Source: Anadara kagoshimensis (lineage: Eukaryota; Mollusca; Bivalvia; Arcoida; Arcidae). Taken from it: 64,000 nt of DNA. Of the stretch, positions 46,309-57,479 are shown in pieces. The stretch lies in NCBI GenBank assembly GCA_021292105.1, contig CM037868.1, positions 807,549-871,548 of the forward strand, given 5' to 3'. The position numbers were made by a program, and so were the translations under genes. The notes under the pieces were generated by a model. The model saw only the letters and a list, made by a program, of their open reading frames with translations, made no database searches and was not told the origin of the DNA. Every line of letters begins with the position of its first letter. Positions within the stretch are counted from its first letter, which is position 1.

Positions 46309-48837
46309 CTAACCTAACTTGTCAGTTCCAAAGTTTTTACTTTGCTTCTGGATTGTGATTCGGAAATGGATTAGTATGTTTGCTTTTGACTAATCCTACA
46401 CGCTATAAAAATCTCTGCAAAGAAAAAAATATTATCTTACTTTTGCGCTTTAAACATAATGTCAGGACACGTTTTTAAAAAAGGAAAGTGAAAAATGCAG
46501 AAATTTAAAACAACTGTTTGATTTAAACTTACATTAGATGTGGAACCTTATTTTCTATTATGTTTGCTATATCTTTGTTTATATATAGTTTTATGGTCGT
46601 CATTCCTATATTGCAATATATGACTTTGATCTATCTGTGTAGTTAATATCCTATACTTCTCAATTTTAATTCTCGAGTTTGATTACACAAGTGGGGATGT
46701 AGCTACACAGGAGATACTTATCCTTCTGGAGCACCTGGCCTCACTTCCCTCCTGCAGTTTTAAGTGGTTAACCTAACTTATCAGTTTTAAAGGTTTCTAC
46801 TGTTCTTCTGGATTTTGATTTTAACATGGACTAGTATGTTTGGTTTTAAAAATATTTTATCTAATGTAAACCGCTGCGCTAGCATACACATTAATGTAAG
46901 TAGCCACCACCACCGTATGTTTAATAACTAGGATCACAAAAGTACACACGAAACTTATTTTCTATTAATTTTAATTCCTGATAGGTCATCAGTGATGTCT
47001 AATAAGTCATCAGTGAATAACACAATATGTTGAATTTGATTTGTATAAAACAGGACATAATACAGATGAGTATTTAAAACCATCACGGTATACACAATCC
47101 CTTGTTAATAGAAACAACAGTAATTCTACATGCTATAAACATTTCTGCTAATAAATAACATAAACTCACTTTTGCGCTTTAAACATAATTTCGAGACACA
47201 TTTTAAAAAAAGAAAAGCAAAGAAGCAAGAATTTAAAAAAAATAATTAAACATACATTGCATGGAGAAACTGTCTTTCTATTGTGTTTGCTATATCCTTT
47301 TTTATATATGGTTTTATTGCCGTCATTCCCATATTGCAATATATGACTATGATCTATCCGTATGCACGATTTCCCTGTGTATATTTGATATCCTATAATT
47401 CTCAATTTTAATTTTCAATTTTGATGACACACGTGGGGATGTAGGTAAATAAACATAAGGTACTTACACTTACGGAACACCTGGTCTCACTTCCCTGGTG
47501 GAATTTTACGTGGTTAACCTAACTTGTCAGTTTCATAGGTTTTCACTTCACTTCTGGATGATGATTTGGACATGGTTTAGTATGTTTGATTTTGAACTTT
47601 CATATTTTAATAAATGATGCGCTAACATCCAAACTAATGTTAGTAAGAACCACCACCACCGTATGTTTAATAATTAGGATCACGAAGGAACACACAAAAC
47701 TTATTTCTAATTTTAATAAGTCATCAGTGATGTCTAATAAGTCATCAGTTAATAACACAATATGTTGAATTTGATTTGTATAAAACAGGACATAATACAG
47801 ATGAGTATTAAAACCATCACGCTATACACAATCCCTTGTTAATAGAAACAACAATAATCCTACATGCTATACACATTTCTGCTAATAAATAACATAAACT
47901 CACTTTTGCGCTTTAAACATAATGTCGGGACTCGTTTAAAAAAAGAAAGCGAAAAAAAAGCAAGAATTTAAAAAAAAAGTTTTTAAACATACATAACATG
48001 GAGGAACTGTCTTTCTATTGTGTTTGCTATATCCTTTTTATATAGACATGTAGTTTTATTGCCGTCATTGCCATATTTCAATATATGACTATGATCTATC
48101 TGTATTCACGATTTGATATCGTATCATTCTTAATTTTAATTCTTAATATTGATTACATAAGTGGGAATGTAGGTAGCTAAACAGAAGGTACCTACCCTTC
48201 CGGAGCACCAGGCCACACTCCCTTGTGGAATTTTACGTGTTTAACCTAATTTGTCAGTTTCATAGGTTTTCACTTTACTTCTGGATGATGAATCGGACAT
48301 TGATTAGTATGTTTGATTTTGAGCTTCCATATTTTAATAACATATGCGCTAACATCCAAATTAATGTAAGTACCACCACCACCTATGTTTAATAAGTAAG
48401 AACACGAAAGAACACACATCGTATTTTTCTATTAATTCTAATTTCTAATAAGTCATTAGTGAATAAACGATGTGTTAAATTTGATTTGTATAAAACAGGC
48501 CATAATACAGATGGGTATTAAAAACCATCACGCTATACACAACCCCATGTTAATAACGCTATAAAAATCCTTGCTACTAAAAACATTATCACGTTTGCGC
48601 TTTAAACATAATGTTGGGTCATGTATTCAAAAGAAAAGCAAATATTTAAAAATATGTTTGTTTTGAAAACATTAGATGGGGAAGCTATCTTTCTATAACG
48701 TTTGGTGTATCTTAAACATTTATGTCCGTCACTTTTATATTGCAATATATGACTATGATCTTTCTACACCCATGATTGCACTGGATGAATTTGACGTCCC
48801 ATAGTTCCACGTTAATTTAAAACTCATTTGGGTAGCT

Positions 48838-48970
48838 TTTCAACATCTTGAAAATAATTTTAGTTTCATAATTTTGGTCCAAGCACTGCTGATGAGGAAT
48901 TGTATTCCGAAACGGCCGTCTAGTGCTGTAAAATTAAAACTGGTATAATATGTAATTTTCATTATACACA
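48838..48970 (+). mobile_element. Hammerhead-bearing repeat unit
   Basis: 'ttcaacatcttgaaaataat' upstream and 'aaaattaaaactggtataat atgtaat' downstream of the ribozyme recur around the relic at 63786-63850 ('ttcaacatcttgaaaaattt', 'aaattaaaactgttttaata'). Possible retrozyme or other non-autonomous retroelement; sits between Naiad-tail sequences. Confidence 0.65.
48882..48927 (+). ncRNA. Hammerhead ribozyme (type I), core intact
   Basis: Helix I AGCACUG (48882-48888) pairs UAGUGCU (48921-48927); core CUGAUGA 48889-48895; helix II GGAAU/AUUCC (48896-48900/48904-48908, loop UGU); GAAA 48909-48912; palindromic CGGCCG 48913-48918; GUC 48918-48920, cleavage expected after C48920. Every conserved core base is present. 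The tiny helix III suggests activity as a dimer, as in retroelement and retrozyme hammerheads. Confidence 0.88.
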
Positions 48971-48984
48971 TTTTCTTGTAGTTA

Positions 48985-49110
48985 GTCACTCTGAAGGTAC
49001 TTACCCTTCCGTACTACCCAGTCTCAATTCCTTGACTAAAATTTACGTGTTAATCTAAATTTCAATTAACACTGCTTTCATTTCAACATAAAACAGTATG
49101 TTTGTAATGG
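48985..49110 (+). mobile_element. Diverged Naiad tail
   Basis: 'gaaggtacttacccttccgt', 'ccagtctcaattccttgact', 'acagtatgtttgtaatgg'. Confidence 0.6.
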
Positions 49111-49619
49111 ATTTACAAAAACACGCGATACTATTTACAAACAGAATAAACAGAAATATAATAAAATATACAATTTCTTATGCACAGGATTCTGATGTCA
49201 TTTATATCATAACTTTTATTGACACCGAGGTTCCGTAATAGCTATTTATTCAATTACCAATTATTGGTATTCGATGCATCACCTAACAAACGGTTAACTC
49301 CAGACACTTAATCATGCCAGCATAAAACGCACATACTTAATGGCATTATATATTAAGCTGTGACTACTGCTGAGAAGTGTTTTATTATGTAAGCAGTTAA
49401 TCAAACTAGCATCAAGCTTCAACTCAACATTAATGTTAAACAAAATGCTGACTAACTGACTAAGCTTTAGAATTATCGATGGTTTGCGGCATAAAGTTCA
49501 TCTATCATTTCTAGAGTTCTGAATAGGTCTAATCAAAATCGAATTTTATCTTTTTTTACACAAGGAGGAACTAAAGGAATTAAAATCTGATTAATTTGTT
49601 TTCACAATTCGCTTAAGAA

Positions 49620-49805
49620 GATAAAAAAAAAATACTAATCCATGTCCGAATCACAATCCGGGCAAAAAGTATAAATCTTTGGAACAGAAAAGACAAGTCA
49701 GGCACGTGAACTTCCACCAGGGAAGTGAGACCAGTTGCTCCGAAAGGGTAAGCAATTTCTGTGTAGCTAGCTACACCAGCCAAGTGTGTAATCGAACTTG
49801 TGCGA
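49620..49805 (-). mobile_element. Naiad 3'-tail, antisense
   Basis: 'actaatccatgtccgaatca', 'cgtgaacttccaccagggaa', 'gctccgaaagggtaagcaat', 'gtagctagctacaccagcca'. Confidence 0.82.
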
Positions 49806-49977
49806 ATAATAATAATTTGAGAAATCAAATGTACATTTTAATTCTGATTTAGTTACAACAAACACGTATTGGTGATGCGAAAGAACATTTGTAACGCTGT
49901 TATACAACTTGTTAACATGCCACTCGCCTACTTAAGAAATAACTTCATGAATTAAAATCTGTTTCATTGTTTAAGAT

Positions 49978-50170
49978 ATATTAGGATTTTACGTCCTATA
50001 GTTCCATATTCGTTTCACTTAATTTGTATTACCCACGTGACAGATGAACCTAGCCAATCAGGAGATGTTTACCGGTCTCACTTCTCTAGTGGAAAGAACA
50101 TGTTTCACCAAACTTGTCAATTTCAAAGATTTGCCTTGCTTCTGAATCATAATTTGGAAATAATTACAAT
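49978..50170 (+). mobile_element. Naiad 3'-tail, forward, with deletion
   Basis: 'ttttacgtcctatagttcca', 'cacgtgacagatgaacctag', 'cggtctcacttctctagtgg', 'cttgcttctgaatcataatt'. Lacks the 'acccttccggagcacc' piece. Confidence 0.7.
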
Positions 50171-50509
50171 GCATATATTTAAGAATTTATTTTGTAAAAC
50201 GAACTGTCATTGGTTAATTCCTCTTGAAGAGACACTTCCGTGATTGTTTTATACAACATGTTAATATGTTACTTGTTTACGTTTTCATTTTAAACAAGAA
50301 ATAAGTACTATATATATTTAAATTTGAATTACTTGTTTTCAATAAAATCCAAGTTAATTTTAAAAAAATCTTAAGAAGTTTTATTTTATCAGTCATTAAC
50401 ACGTTTATTCTAACGTCTTTATTTAATATGTACAAACCTCTAGGCACAGGTAAAACTTTGAATAAATGCAAGTTAAGTTAAACGTGTGAACTTCATAACA
50501 AAAATGAGA

Positions 50510-50765
50510 TTGTTTGTCTCTGTGTCCATGATTGTCCTGGATATATTTGACGTCCCATAGTTCCATGTTCCTTTCACCTAACTTTGATTACACACGTGGC
50601 GGTGTAGCTAGCTAAACAAGAGGTGCTTACCCTTCTGGAGCACCCGGTCTCACTTCCCTGGTTGAAGTTCACGTGTCTACAGTTTATCTAACTTGTCAGT
50701 TCCAAAGTTTTTACTTTGCTTCTGAATTGTGATTCGGACATGAATTTCTATGTTTGTTTTTGATT
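50510..50765 (+). mobile_element. Naiad 3' fragment, forward, well preserved
   Basis: From the last codons ('tgtctctgtgtccatgattg', 'tttgacgtcccatag') through 'tagctagctaaacaagaggt', 'acttccctggttgaagttca', to the terminal 'ttctatgtttgtttttgatt'. Confidence 0.88.
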
Positions 50766-51094
50766 GTCACACTCAAACACATTTCCCAATAGAAATAGAA
50801 TAGTTTTTTTATTTGACTAAACCTACAGCTGATAATAAAGCTTATTATCTTACTTAATTTGAGATGTCTGTGTGGTCAATTACATTGACATCTTCCATAT
50901 ACCGGAGTAAATTCCAGTTAGCAAAACACCTCTTATCCTTGAATAATATTTTACGCCAAAAATAAGTGCATGTCCTTTGAATCATTTTTAACTCAATACC
51001 ACAAAAATTGTCCAACGTTGCATTATGATTTTATTTTTGATATGATTTGATTTTTTTTTATTTTTTTGTAGTTCCCTGTTGTTTTTGTTTCATT

Positions 51095-51415
51095 TTTGGA
51101 TTCGTAGCTAGCTAAACAGGAAGTGTTTATCCTTCTGGAGCATTTCTTTGGTGGTACATGCAGCTCACCTATTTACGTATCCAGGATTGACATAGATGTT
51201 TGTGCCGCCCCATAGTTCCATGTACCTTTTACACAATTTGGATTACACACGTGGCGGGTGTAGTCAGTTAAAAAGGATGTTCTTATTCGGAGCACCCGGC
51301 CTCACATTCCTGGTAGAAGTTCGCGTGTCTAACCTGACATGCCAGTTCAAAAAATTTGACTTTGCTTCTGAGTTGTGATTCGGACATAGATTAGTATGCT
51401 TGTTTTTTATTAAAT
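51095..51415 (+). mobile_element. Two joined Naiad tail pieces, forward
   Basis: A short piece ('gtagctagctaaacaggaag', 'ccttctggagca') followed by a fuller one from 'ccaggattgacatagatg' to 'gattagtatgcttg'. Confidence 0.78.
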
Positions 51416-51419
51416 CCGT

Positions 51420-51960
51420 CGTTCCATTAACAAAACGAACGACATTACTTCCACCATAGTGTTCAAGTACTAATTAGATGACAAATGTCATCTCAAGTGT
51501 CGTTATCTCTTCTGTAATTGACATGATCTAGGTCAAGTGTACTGAAACTCAATTCTGTAAATTTTCTCCAATCTTATACAAAGCTATTTTCTATTAACCC
51601 TATATAATGTGGTTATACGTTGTCTCTGCCCGTGACAAGGAGGATGTACACTTGTACAGTACAGGCCTGTGGGAAAAATTAACATAAAGCTAATGAATGA
51701 GCTCTAAATCGGCAGCTAGATCTTGACAGCTTTTCGGCGGATGATAACTATTTTTTTCGCTAGGATTTTACCCACTAGCCTGCAAAGCTTGAACATCGGG
51801 CAGCCTAGATTCGATATTAGATCAATGTTAAACTTTCGATAGTCATGGAGACAGAAAATCTTCAGAATACTCTTTATGTCCATGGCAAGGAAAGAAATTT
51901 GTAATCCTATAGTTCTTATATATTTTACAAAGTTAAATGTAAATGCGCATTTTTTTACAT
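51420..51960. other. Intergenic, nothing recognised
   Basis: No coding or repeat signal apart from small simple stretches. Confidence 0.4.
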
Positions 51961-51964
51961 AATT

Positions 51965-52090
51965 TTGAATATATTTGGACACATTTTGAAGTCACAAAGC
52001 TCAATGTTTCTTTCATTCTCAAGTTTGATTATATATAGGGCGGGTGTAGCTAGCTAAACAGGAGGCAATTTCCCGTGTTTAACCCAATTT
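51965..52090 (+). mobile_element. Naiad tail, forward, shortened
   Basis: 'catttgattatatatagggcg'-like block, 'ggcgggtgtagctagctaaa', 'caggagg', then a jump to 'cgtgtttaacccaatttgcc'. Confidence 0.6.
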
Positions 52091-52249
52091 GCCAGCTGCA
52101 ACTTTTTTCCGCAACTGTTATCTATCTCTCTTGGCAGACTTTACACGAACTTCGACCCTTTTTGATGGCCCAGTGTTAAACATTTGATATGTCATAAGTG
52201 TATCAACATGATGTGACTTACTTATGTCATTGTAATAATCCCTGAATTA

Positions 52250-53317
52250 AATTCTTTTTATTTCAGGGTTACTTATGGTTAACTACCGATCCTGAATCAA
52301 GTTTCGTTTTCATAACACGACTACTAATGGTTTAAAACCAAACCCTGAATTACGTTTCGTTTTTATAACAGTCCATTATCATTTTACCATGAGTCAATTC
52401 GACATCATTAACAGATTGTATACATTGGGTTTTATCACGGGTAACAATTTGACTGTTTTATATCCTCCCAAGTAATTACTACATAAAAACCTAATTTACA
52501 CATCGTGAATCACTTCATATACCTAGCAAACACCATACAGAATCATCCTAATTACTGTTACAGTACATATCTAGACCTTCCTTCGAAAGTTCAACAATAC
52601 GCGTCTGAATATGCAGCTCATCTCGATCCCTCTACAGCTTGACGGCTTTCCGGAAGTTGTTTGCAGATTATTGTCCACTAGCTACCCACATATCAGCAAC
52701 CATACAGCCGCACTTTTACTCGTTTTCAACGCCCCGGTGTTTAACCTTAAATAGACCTTTACTGTATGCGATGATGCGACTGACTAATTCTATTGAACTA
52801 ATCCCTGAGTTAGGTTCTGTTTTATAACAAGGCTGCTAATGGTTTACAAACCCTAAATTACGTTTCGTTTTTTTGTAACAGTCCATTCATTATCATTTTA
52901 CATTGAGTCAACTAGACATCATTAACAGTTTACACATAAGATTTTATAACGGGTAAAACTGTAAATGTTTTATTTCCTCCAAAGTGATTACTTCTTTAAA
53001 AAACCTAATTTACACATTTTGTATCAATTTTGTATATCAATCTTATAGCAAGCAATAAACCATTAGTCAGAGAACCATCAGTTTGCATACAGAAATCGAA
53101 GCTCGACTTCCGGGTGGCTAAAAAATAGATAGCTAAGGGTTAAAAGCAGTTGAATGATTCATAAAGGTAACTTTCGAGAAATTGCTAAAATTTGACATAT
53201 ATGAGCTGCCCATTCGACACTAAATCGCGAGCTAAGAGTAAATGTATCGACAGGCCTGTACTGCATCAGTATTATAAGCAAACGTGATACAGAACCATCT
53301 TTTTTTATTTTTAATTT

Positions 53318-53358
<41 letters not shown>

Positions 53359-53640
53359 CAGAACCATCTTAATTTATGTTACAGATATGCCGAAATTTTA
53401 GAATAAAAGTAACGAATTAGTACCAAATCGGAAGCTCTACTATACCTTGGAAAGGTTTTTTTCGGCAGTTCTTATCTATCTTTCGACAGCTATTTGGCCT
53501 CTTTGTGTCAATTTTGCGACCCCTTATTAGCCGAGTTCGGTGTTAAACGTTAAACAAGTCTGCACTATGCGTTTTTAACATATTTAACATATGTAAAGTG
53601 TATATTGTCATTGTTGAAATTGCTAATCATACTATGTAAA
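52250..53640 (+). repeat. Satellite-like non-coding block, left
   Basis: A subrepeat of about 280 bp ('cttatggttaactaccgatc', 'aacagtccattatcatttta', 'gacatcattaacagattgta', 'aacctaatttacacat') at 52262 and 52796; a companion block 'cagctcatctcgatccctct' at 52612. The same pieces recur at 57115-58330. Confidence 0.75.
53322..53356. repeat. (AT)n microsatellite
   Basis: About 16 TA repeats separating two parts of the satellite-like block. Confidence 0.9.
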
Positions 53641-54110
53641 GATGGAAACTGACAGGCCAAATATTTACAAAGTGTTAAGGTAAAAATACCAGCTATGTAA
53701 TGCGGTTGTACTTTGGTAAATCCGAAATCAAAGAAACTGTTTTACAACATCCAATGTGGCTTCATGGTCCGAAAATTAACATCTCTTCTGACGGTTGTGA
53801 TATTTCTAATATTGCAAAGCAATTTCCTTTTGTTTTAGTTTTAATTCCGAAAGTTCAGCAATATCTAAGCGATTAAGTATCTAATAGGTATTTTCTCATT
53901 CGAAACAGCAATGTCAGCAACGTCATTAATGGGATTCGACCCAAGTACTAGTACCTGATGGGCAAAAATGAGACCACAACTCTACCGCGCTGTCGATAAT
54001 AGAATAATATATCTAATCAACATAGTCTTATTTTTACAAAAACATAAATATTAATAATGATGTTATATACCATTTTATTCAATTTAATGATACAATGGAA
54101 TAATAATGGT

Positions 54111-54405
54111 TAATAATAATAATAAGAAGAAGAAGAAGAAGAAGAAAAAGAAGAAGAACAAGAAGAAGAAGAAGAAGAAGAAGAAGAAGAGGAAGGAGGA
54201 AAAAAAAGAAGAAGAAGTAATAGTAGAAGAAGAGGAAGAAGAGGAAGAAGGAGAAGAAGAAGAAGAAGATGAAGAAGAAGAAAAGAAGAAGAAGAGGAAG
54301 AAGAAGATGAAGAGAAGAAAAAGAAGAAGAAGAGGAAGAAGAATGGAAAGAAGAAGAAGATGATGAAGAAGAAAAGAAAGAAGAAGAAAAGGAAGAAGAA
54401 AAACA
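54111..54405. repeat. Nearly pure purine (GAA/GAG)n tract of ~295 bp
   Basis: Imperfect AAG/GAA/GAGGAA repeats with only a few T. The Lys/Glu-rich and Phe/Ser-rich frames through it are products of the repeat. Confidence 0.95.
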
Positions 54406-54554
54406 ATTAAACTGCGAAATGTAAAATTATTATAGCTGCCGATTTGTTCAGAAATGCCGTTTATACTGCTTTAATTTGCATTGAGTTGCAAAACAAATTG
54501 TGCTGTTGCGCATTATTTATTTGGCGACCACAAGAGTTACATCACTATTAAAAT

Positions 54555-54830
54555 CCTTTCTAGACAACTCATGGCCCATATAACGTTTTTGCTGCCATCA
54601 CAATATTGTTGATAAGTATGATGTCTGTTAATCCAAAATTACATTGGATATGATTCAATGTTCAGTTCAATCTCATTTTTGAATACATATATGCGCATGC
54701 AACTAGATAAACAGGAGATGTTGGAGCATCTGGTCTCATTCCCTGATAACAGTTTACATGTAAATCCAGTTTCAAAGTTTTTACTTTGCTTTTGGGTTGT
54801 GTTTTGAACATAGGAAGGTTGATTAAGTAT
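54555..54830 (+). mobile_element. Naiad 3' fragment, diverged, forward
   Basis: 'tgccatcacaatattgttga taag', 'gatgtctgttaatcc', 'gcaactagataaacaggaga', 'tctggtctcattccctga', 'ttttactttgcttttgg'. Confidence 0.72.
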
Positions 54831-54999
54831 AATTATTATTAATATTATTAAATATATTATCCGGAAATTGTGTTTATGGTGATATAACTTTCATTGAGGT
54901 GCACAGCAAATTGTAACAAAACAAAAAACATACTGCTATAGGTGTAGACGTCTAGATATAAATGGACTATTGTTGACTGGGTCGTAAAAACCTCATAAT

Positions 55000-56130
55000 T
55001 AATCAATCAAGCAATCTTATATATGGTTGCAATGTTTTTTCTTTCTGTGCCATTAAATTTGAGACAATAAATAACAGACAAATCTGGAATAAATTTTGGT
55101 GTTTGGCAGACTAGTCGTTATTGAAAATCACGATGTGTATCTTTTGATTAACCTGCAGATAGGCAATTGCTTCAAAATTTGGTATAACATGTTGCATAAC
55201 ACAATGTCACAAACACAGACAGTTAATCATAAAAAACACTCATACCAATCCATAATTAGACATGTTAAATTGAGTCTTGTGTAATGTCTTTTACCTTTCG
55301 CTATCTACATCTGCTTTTTGACAATTGCTTTTTTACCGCTATGCAGTTACTTGAAGTTTAATCTGTCTCACTCGGCAGCCAAGCCTTTCGGCTCTTTAAG
55401 TCAGCTTAGTGTTAACTTTTCTAAATAAACTTACGTCACACTACATGGTTACATTTAATAAATTTCATTTGCCCAATCCTGATACAGTTTACACAGTTAC
55501 AAAACAGCATCAATATCTGATGACATATTTAATATTAAATAATTGTGTGCACTGAATCAAAGACAATATGAGTGACGTAGTACACAACTACGTCACCCAG
55601 TATATACGTAGTAAACATTCGTGTGACTACAGATCGACAGGTACAAAGTATGTAGTATACATATTGCATGCATATTCGCTTATTGATAAATAGTAAGTAA
55701 GATACTCTAATCTACAGAAGATATTTGCTGCCAAAAAGATAATATAAGTCGTACGCACGACTCAATATTTATTTGTATTTGTTGACAGCAATTCTCGTCC
55801 GTACGAATCAATTACAAACATACCTAACTAATAAAGACCAAACTAATCGGTCCATATCTAAAGACGCGAAATTTTTATTTTGAGAATTTTCAAGTTCCCA
55901 AATGGTTTATCATTTTTCTGAGGTATACATGTGTAACATATGTTGAATCGAGTTAATTGGTTAAATTGAAGTTTGTTAACAGGAACTTGGGATAAATAAA
56001 ACCAACTAAATTATGGTGTAGTTGATAGGAGTACAGTATTGGTCTAAAATATTTCAAGCAATGTTCCTTAACTAGCTCCCTTGATGCATAATGCTTACTT
56101 GAAGTGCCTTATCTTACGTTTATAAAAATC
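55000..56130. other. AT-rich intergenic, nothing recognised
   Basis: No gene. A short perfect palindrome tgacgtagt...actacgtca lies near 55571-55600. Confidence 0.45.
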
Positions 56131-56132
56131 AA

Positions 56133-56180
56133 ATTATTATTATTATTATTATTATTATTTTGCAATAAAGATAATATACT

Positions 56181-56227
<47 letters not shown>

Positions 56228-56228
56228 T
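56133..56228. repeat. (ATT)n and (AAT)n runs forming a long hairpin
   Basis: (ATT)9 at 56133-56159, a 23-base spacer, then (AAT)15 at 56183-56228: the two runs are complementary and could extrude a stem of about 27 bp. Confidence 0.9.
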
Positions 56229-56305
56229 AAATAGCTTCCTTAAAACATTATGCTTTATAGAATTGTTTATCCAACTTTATGATAACAATAATAATTCTTA
56301 AATTC

Positions 56306-56346
56306 TTCTTTTTCTTCTTCTTCTTCTTCTTCTTTTTATTATTATT
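56306..56346. repeat. (TTC)n tract running into (TTA)n
   Basis: Imperfect TTC repeats followed by TTA repeats. Confidence 0.85.
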
Positions 56347-57114
56347 TATATTAGTTATATACTTTAGTTTGGCTTATTAATAAATCATATTCATATATAT
56401 TTTATAATTGATTTATTTCATTCTCTGTAAGTTTGAATGATAATTATCTTGACTACATACGCCAGAAGTAATGAAAGACCGTTAACCCACTATTAAGCGA
56501 AGTCTAATAATTAAAGCAAAATAAATCTAAATGTCTTCTTTACTGAAAATTACGATTCTAAAGGAGACAGAAATTAACTAAAGTTGTTCTGTACATTAAA
56601 GCCTTATGAGAAAGATGTAAACCGATAAAATGTTTCAACTTAAAAGAGATTGTTGTGTCTTATTTACATTATTTTTATTTATTGTTACAGACAAATCTGC
56701 ATAAATGACCATTTCTATAAAAGGACTACATGATCTTAAAGGTCATTAAAGTTTTATTCCAATTTCGCCTCATCCATGTTATTTGCAATTGTATATAAGA
56801 GTAAACTGTTCATAAAGGCCTATTATTTTTTAACAAAGTCTATTTTATAAAAATGAACACAAAAAAGCGAAATGTCATTGGTTATTCAAATTAAAACATA
56901 TCTGACCATGTCTAAAACAATCCCCAATAACAAATTTAAACAAATTTTGAAAACAGGCAAGTTAACCTAAACGCATACAGTTTAAAACAAATTAAATACA
57001 ATGCATTGATTTCAACTTCCAAACAAATGTTCAACAATACGCCAATCATGTCATCCCGGTCTATTTCTGATACAGGTCATCCCGGTCTATTTCTAGTAAC
57101 TTTTTGACAGCTTT

Positions 57115-57370
57115 CCGGTAACTGATGTCTATAACTCTTAGCAGATTTTTGTCCATGAGCTATCCACATCTCAGTAACTTTACAGCTCATCTCGGCCTAT
57201 CTCTATCTTTCCGGCAACTGATGTCTATAACTATTTGCAGATTTTTGTTCATGAGCTATCCACATCTCAGTAACTTTACAGCTCATCTCGGCCTATCTCT
57301 ATCTCTCCGGCAACTGATGTCTATAACTATTTGCAGATTTTTGGCCATCTCAACAACTTTACAGCTGAAC
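57115..57370 (+). repeat. 96-bp tandem repeat, 2.7 copies
   Basis: 'actgatgtctataact' at 57121, 57217 and 57313. Because 96 is a multiple of three, the unit keeps an open frame of a repeated 32-residue peptide, which has no start context or family resemblance. Confidence 0.9.
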
Positions 57371-57479
57371 TTTAACTCTATGTCGTTAGCCCAGTGTTAA
57401 ACATTCGATTAGTTTTTACGGTATACGATATGATGTGATGACTTACTAATGATATTGTACTTATCTAGAGTTATATCGT

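Larger units (their letters stand above)
43471..46391 (+). mobile_element. Naiad-type Penelope-like retroelement, decayed, 5'-truncated
   Basis: About 2.9 kb inserted in one unit of the 0.7-kb array (left junction after 'ttgttaataaaaac', right before 'atcctacacgct'). Domain order is GIY-YIG endonuclease, linker with CxC-type motif, then reverse transcriptase: the permuted order known for Naiad/Chlamys-type Penelope-like elements, opposite to classical Penelope. The frame runs to a TAG at 46189-46191, followed by a 200-base 3' UTR whose sequence is the repeat scattered over the window. Not functional: frameshifts near 43805, 45118 and 45905, TAA at 45380-45382, and a UGA at 44511-44513 that may instead be selenocysteine. 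Confidence 0.92.
42300..48835 (+). repeat. Tandem array of ~0.7-kb units carrying a Naiad 3' tail
   Basis: Five units. Marker 'ttttgcgctttaaacataat' near 42774, 46442, 47172, 47905 and 48594, spaced about 690-735 bp except where the full Naiad intervenes. Each unit starts with a Naiad tail ('gtagctaaacagaaggtact' to 'tagtatgtttg') at about 42306, 43060, 46690, 47440 and 48165, then about 550 bp of unit-specific sequence with 'aaaccatcacgctatacaca'. Confidence 0.85.

Noticed and set aside
54106..54406. Lys/Glu-rich and Phe/Ser-rich open frames
   Set aside because: They are translations of the GAA-type purine repeat on its two strands, with no non-repeat sequence, start context or splice sites.
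57125..57400. Open frame with a repeated 32-residue peptide
   Set aside because: The 96-bp DNA repeat is a multiple of three, which keeps the frame open by itself. Related copies elsewhere (52612-52790) have stops.
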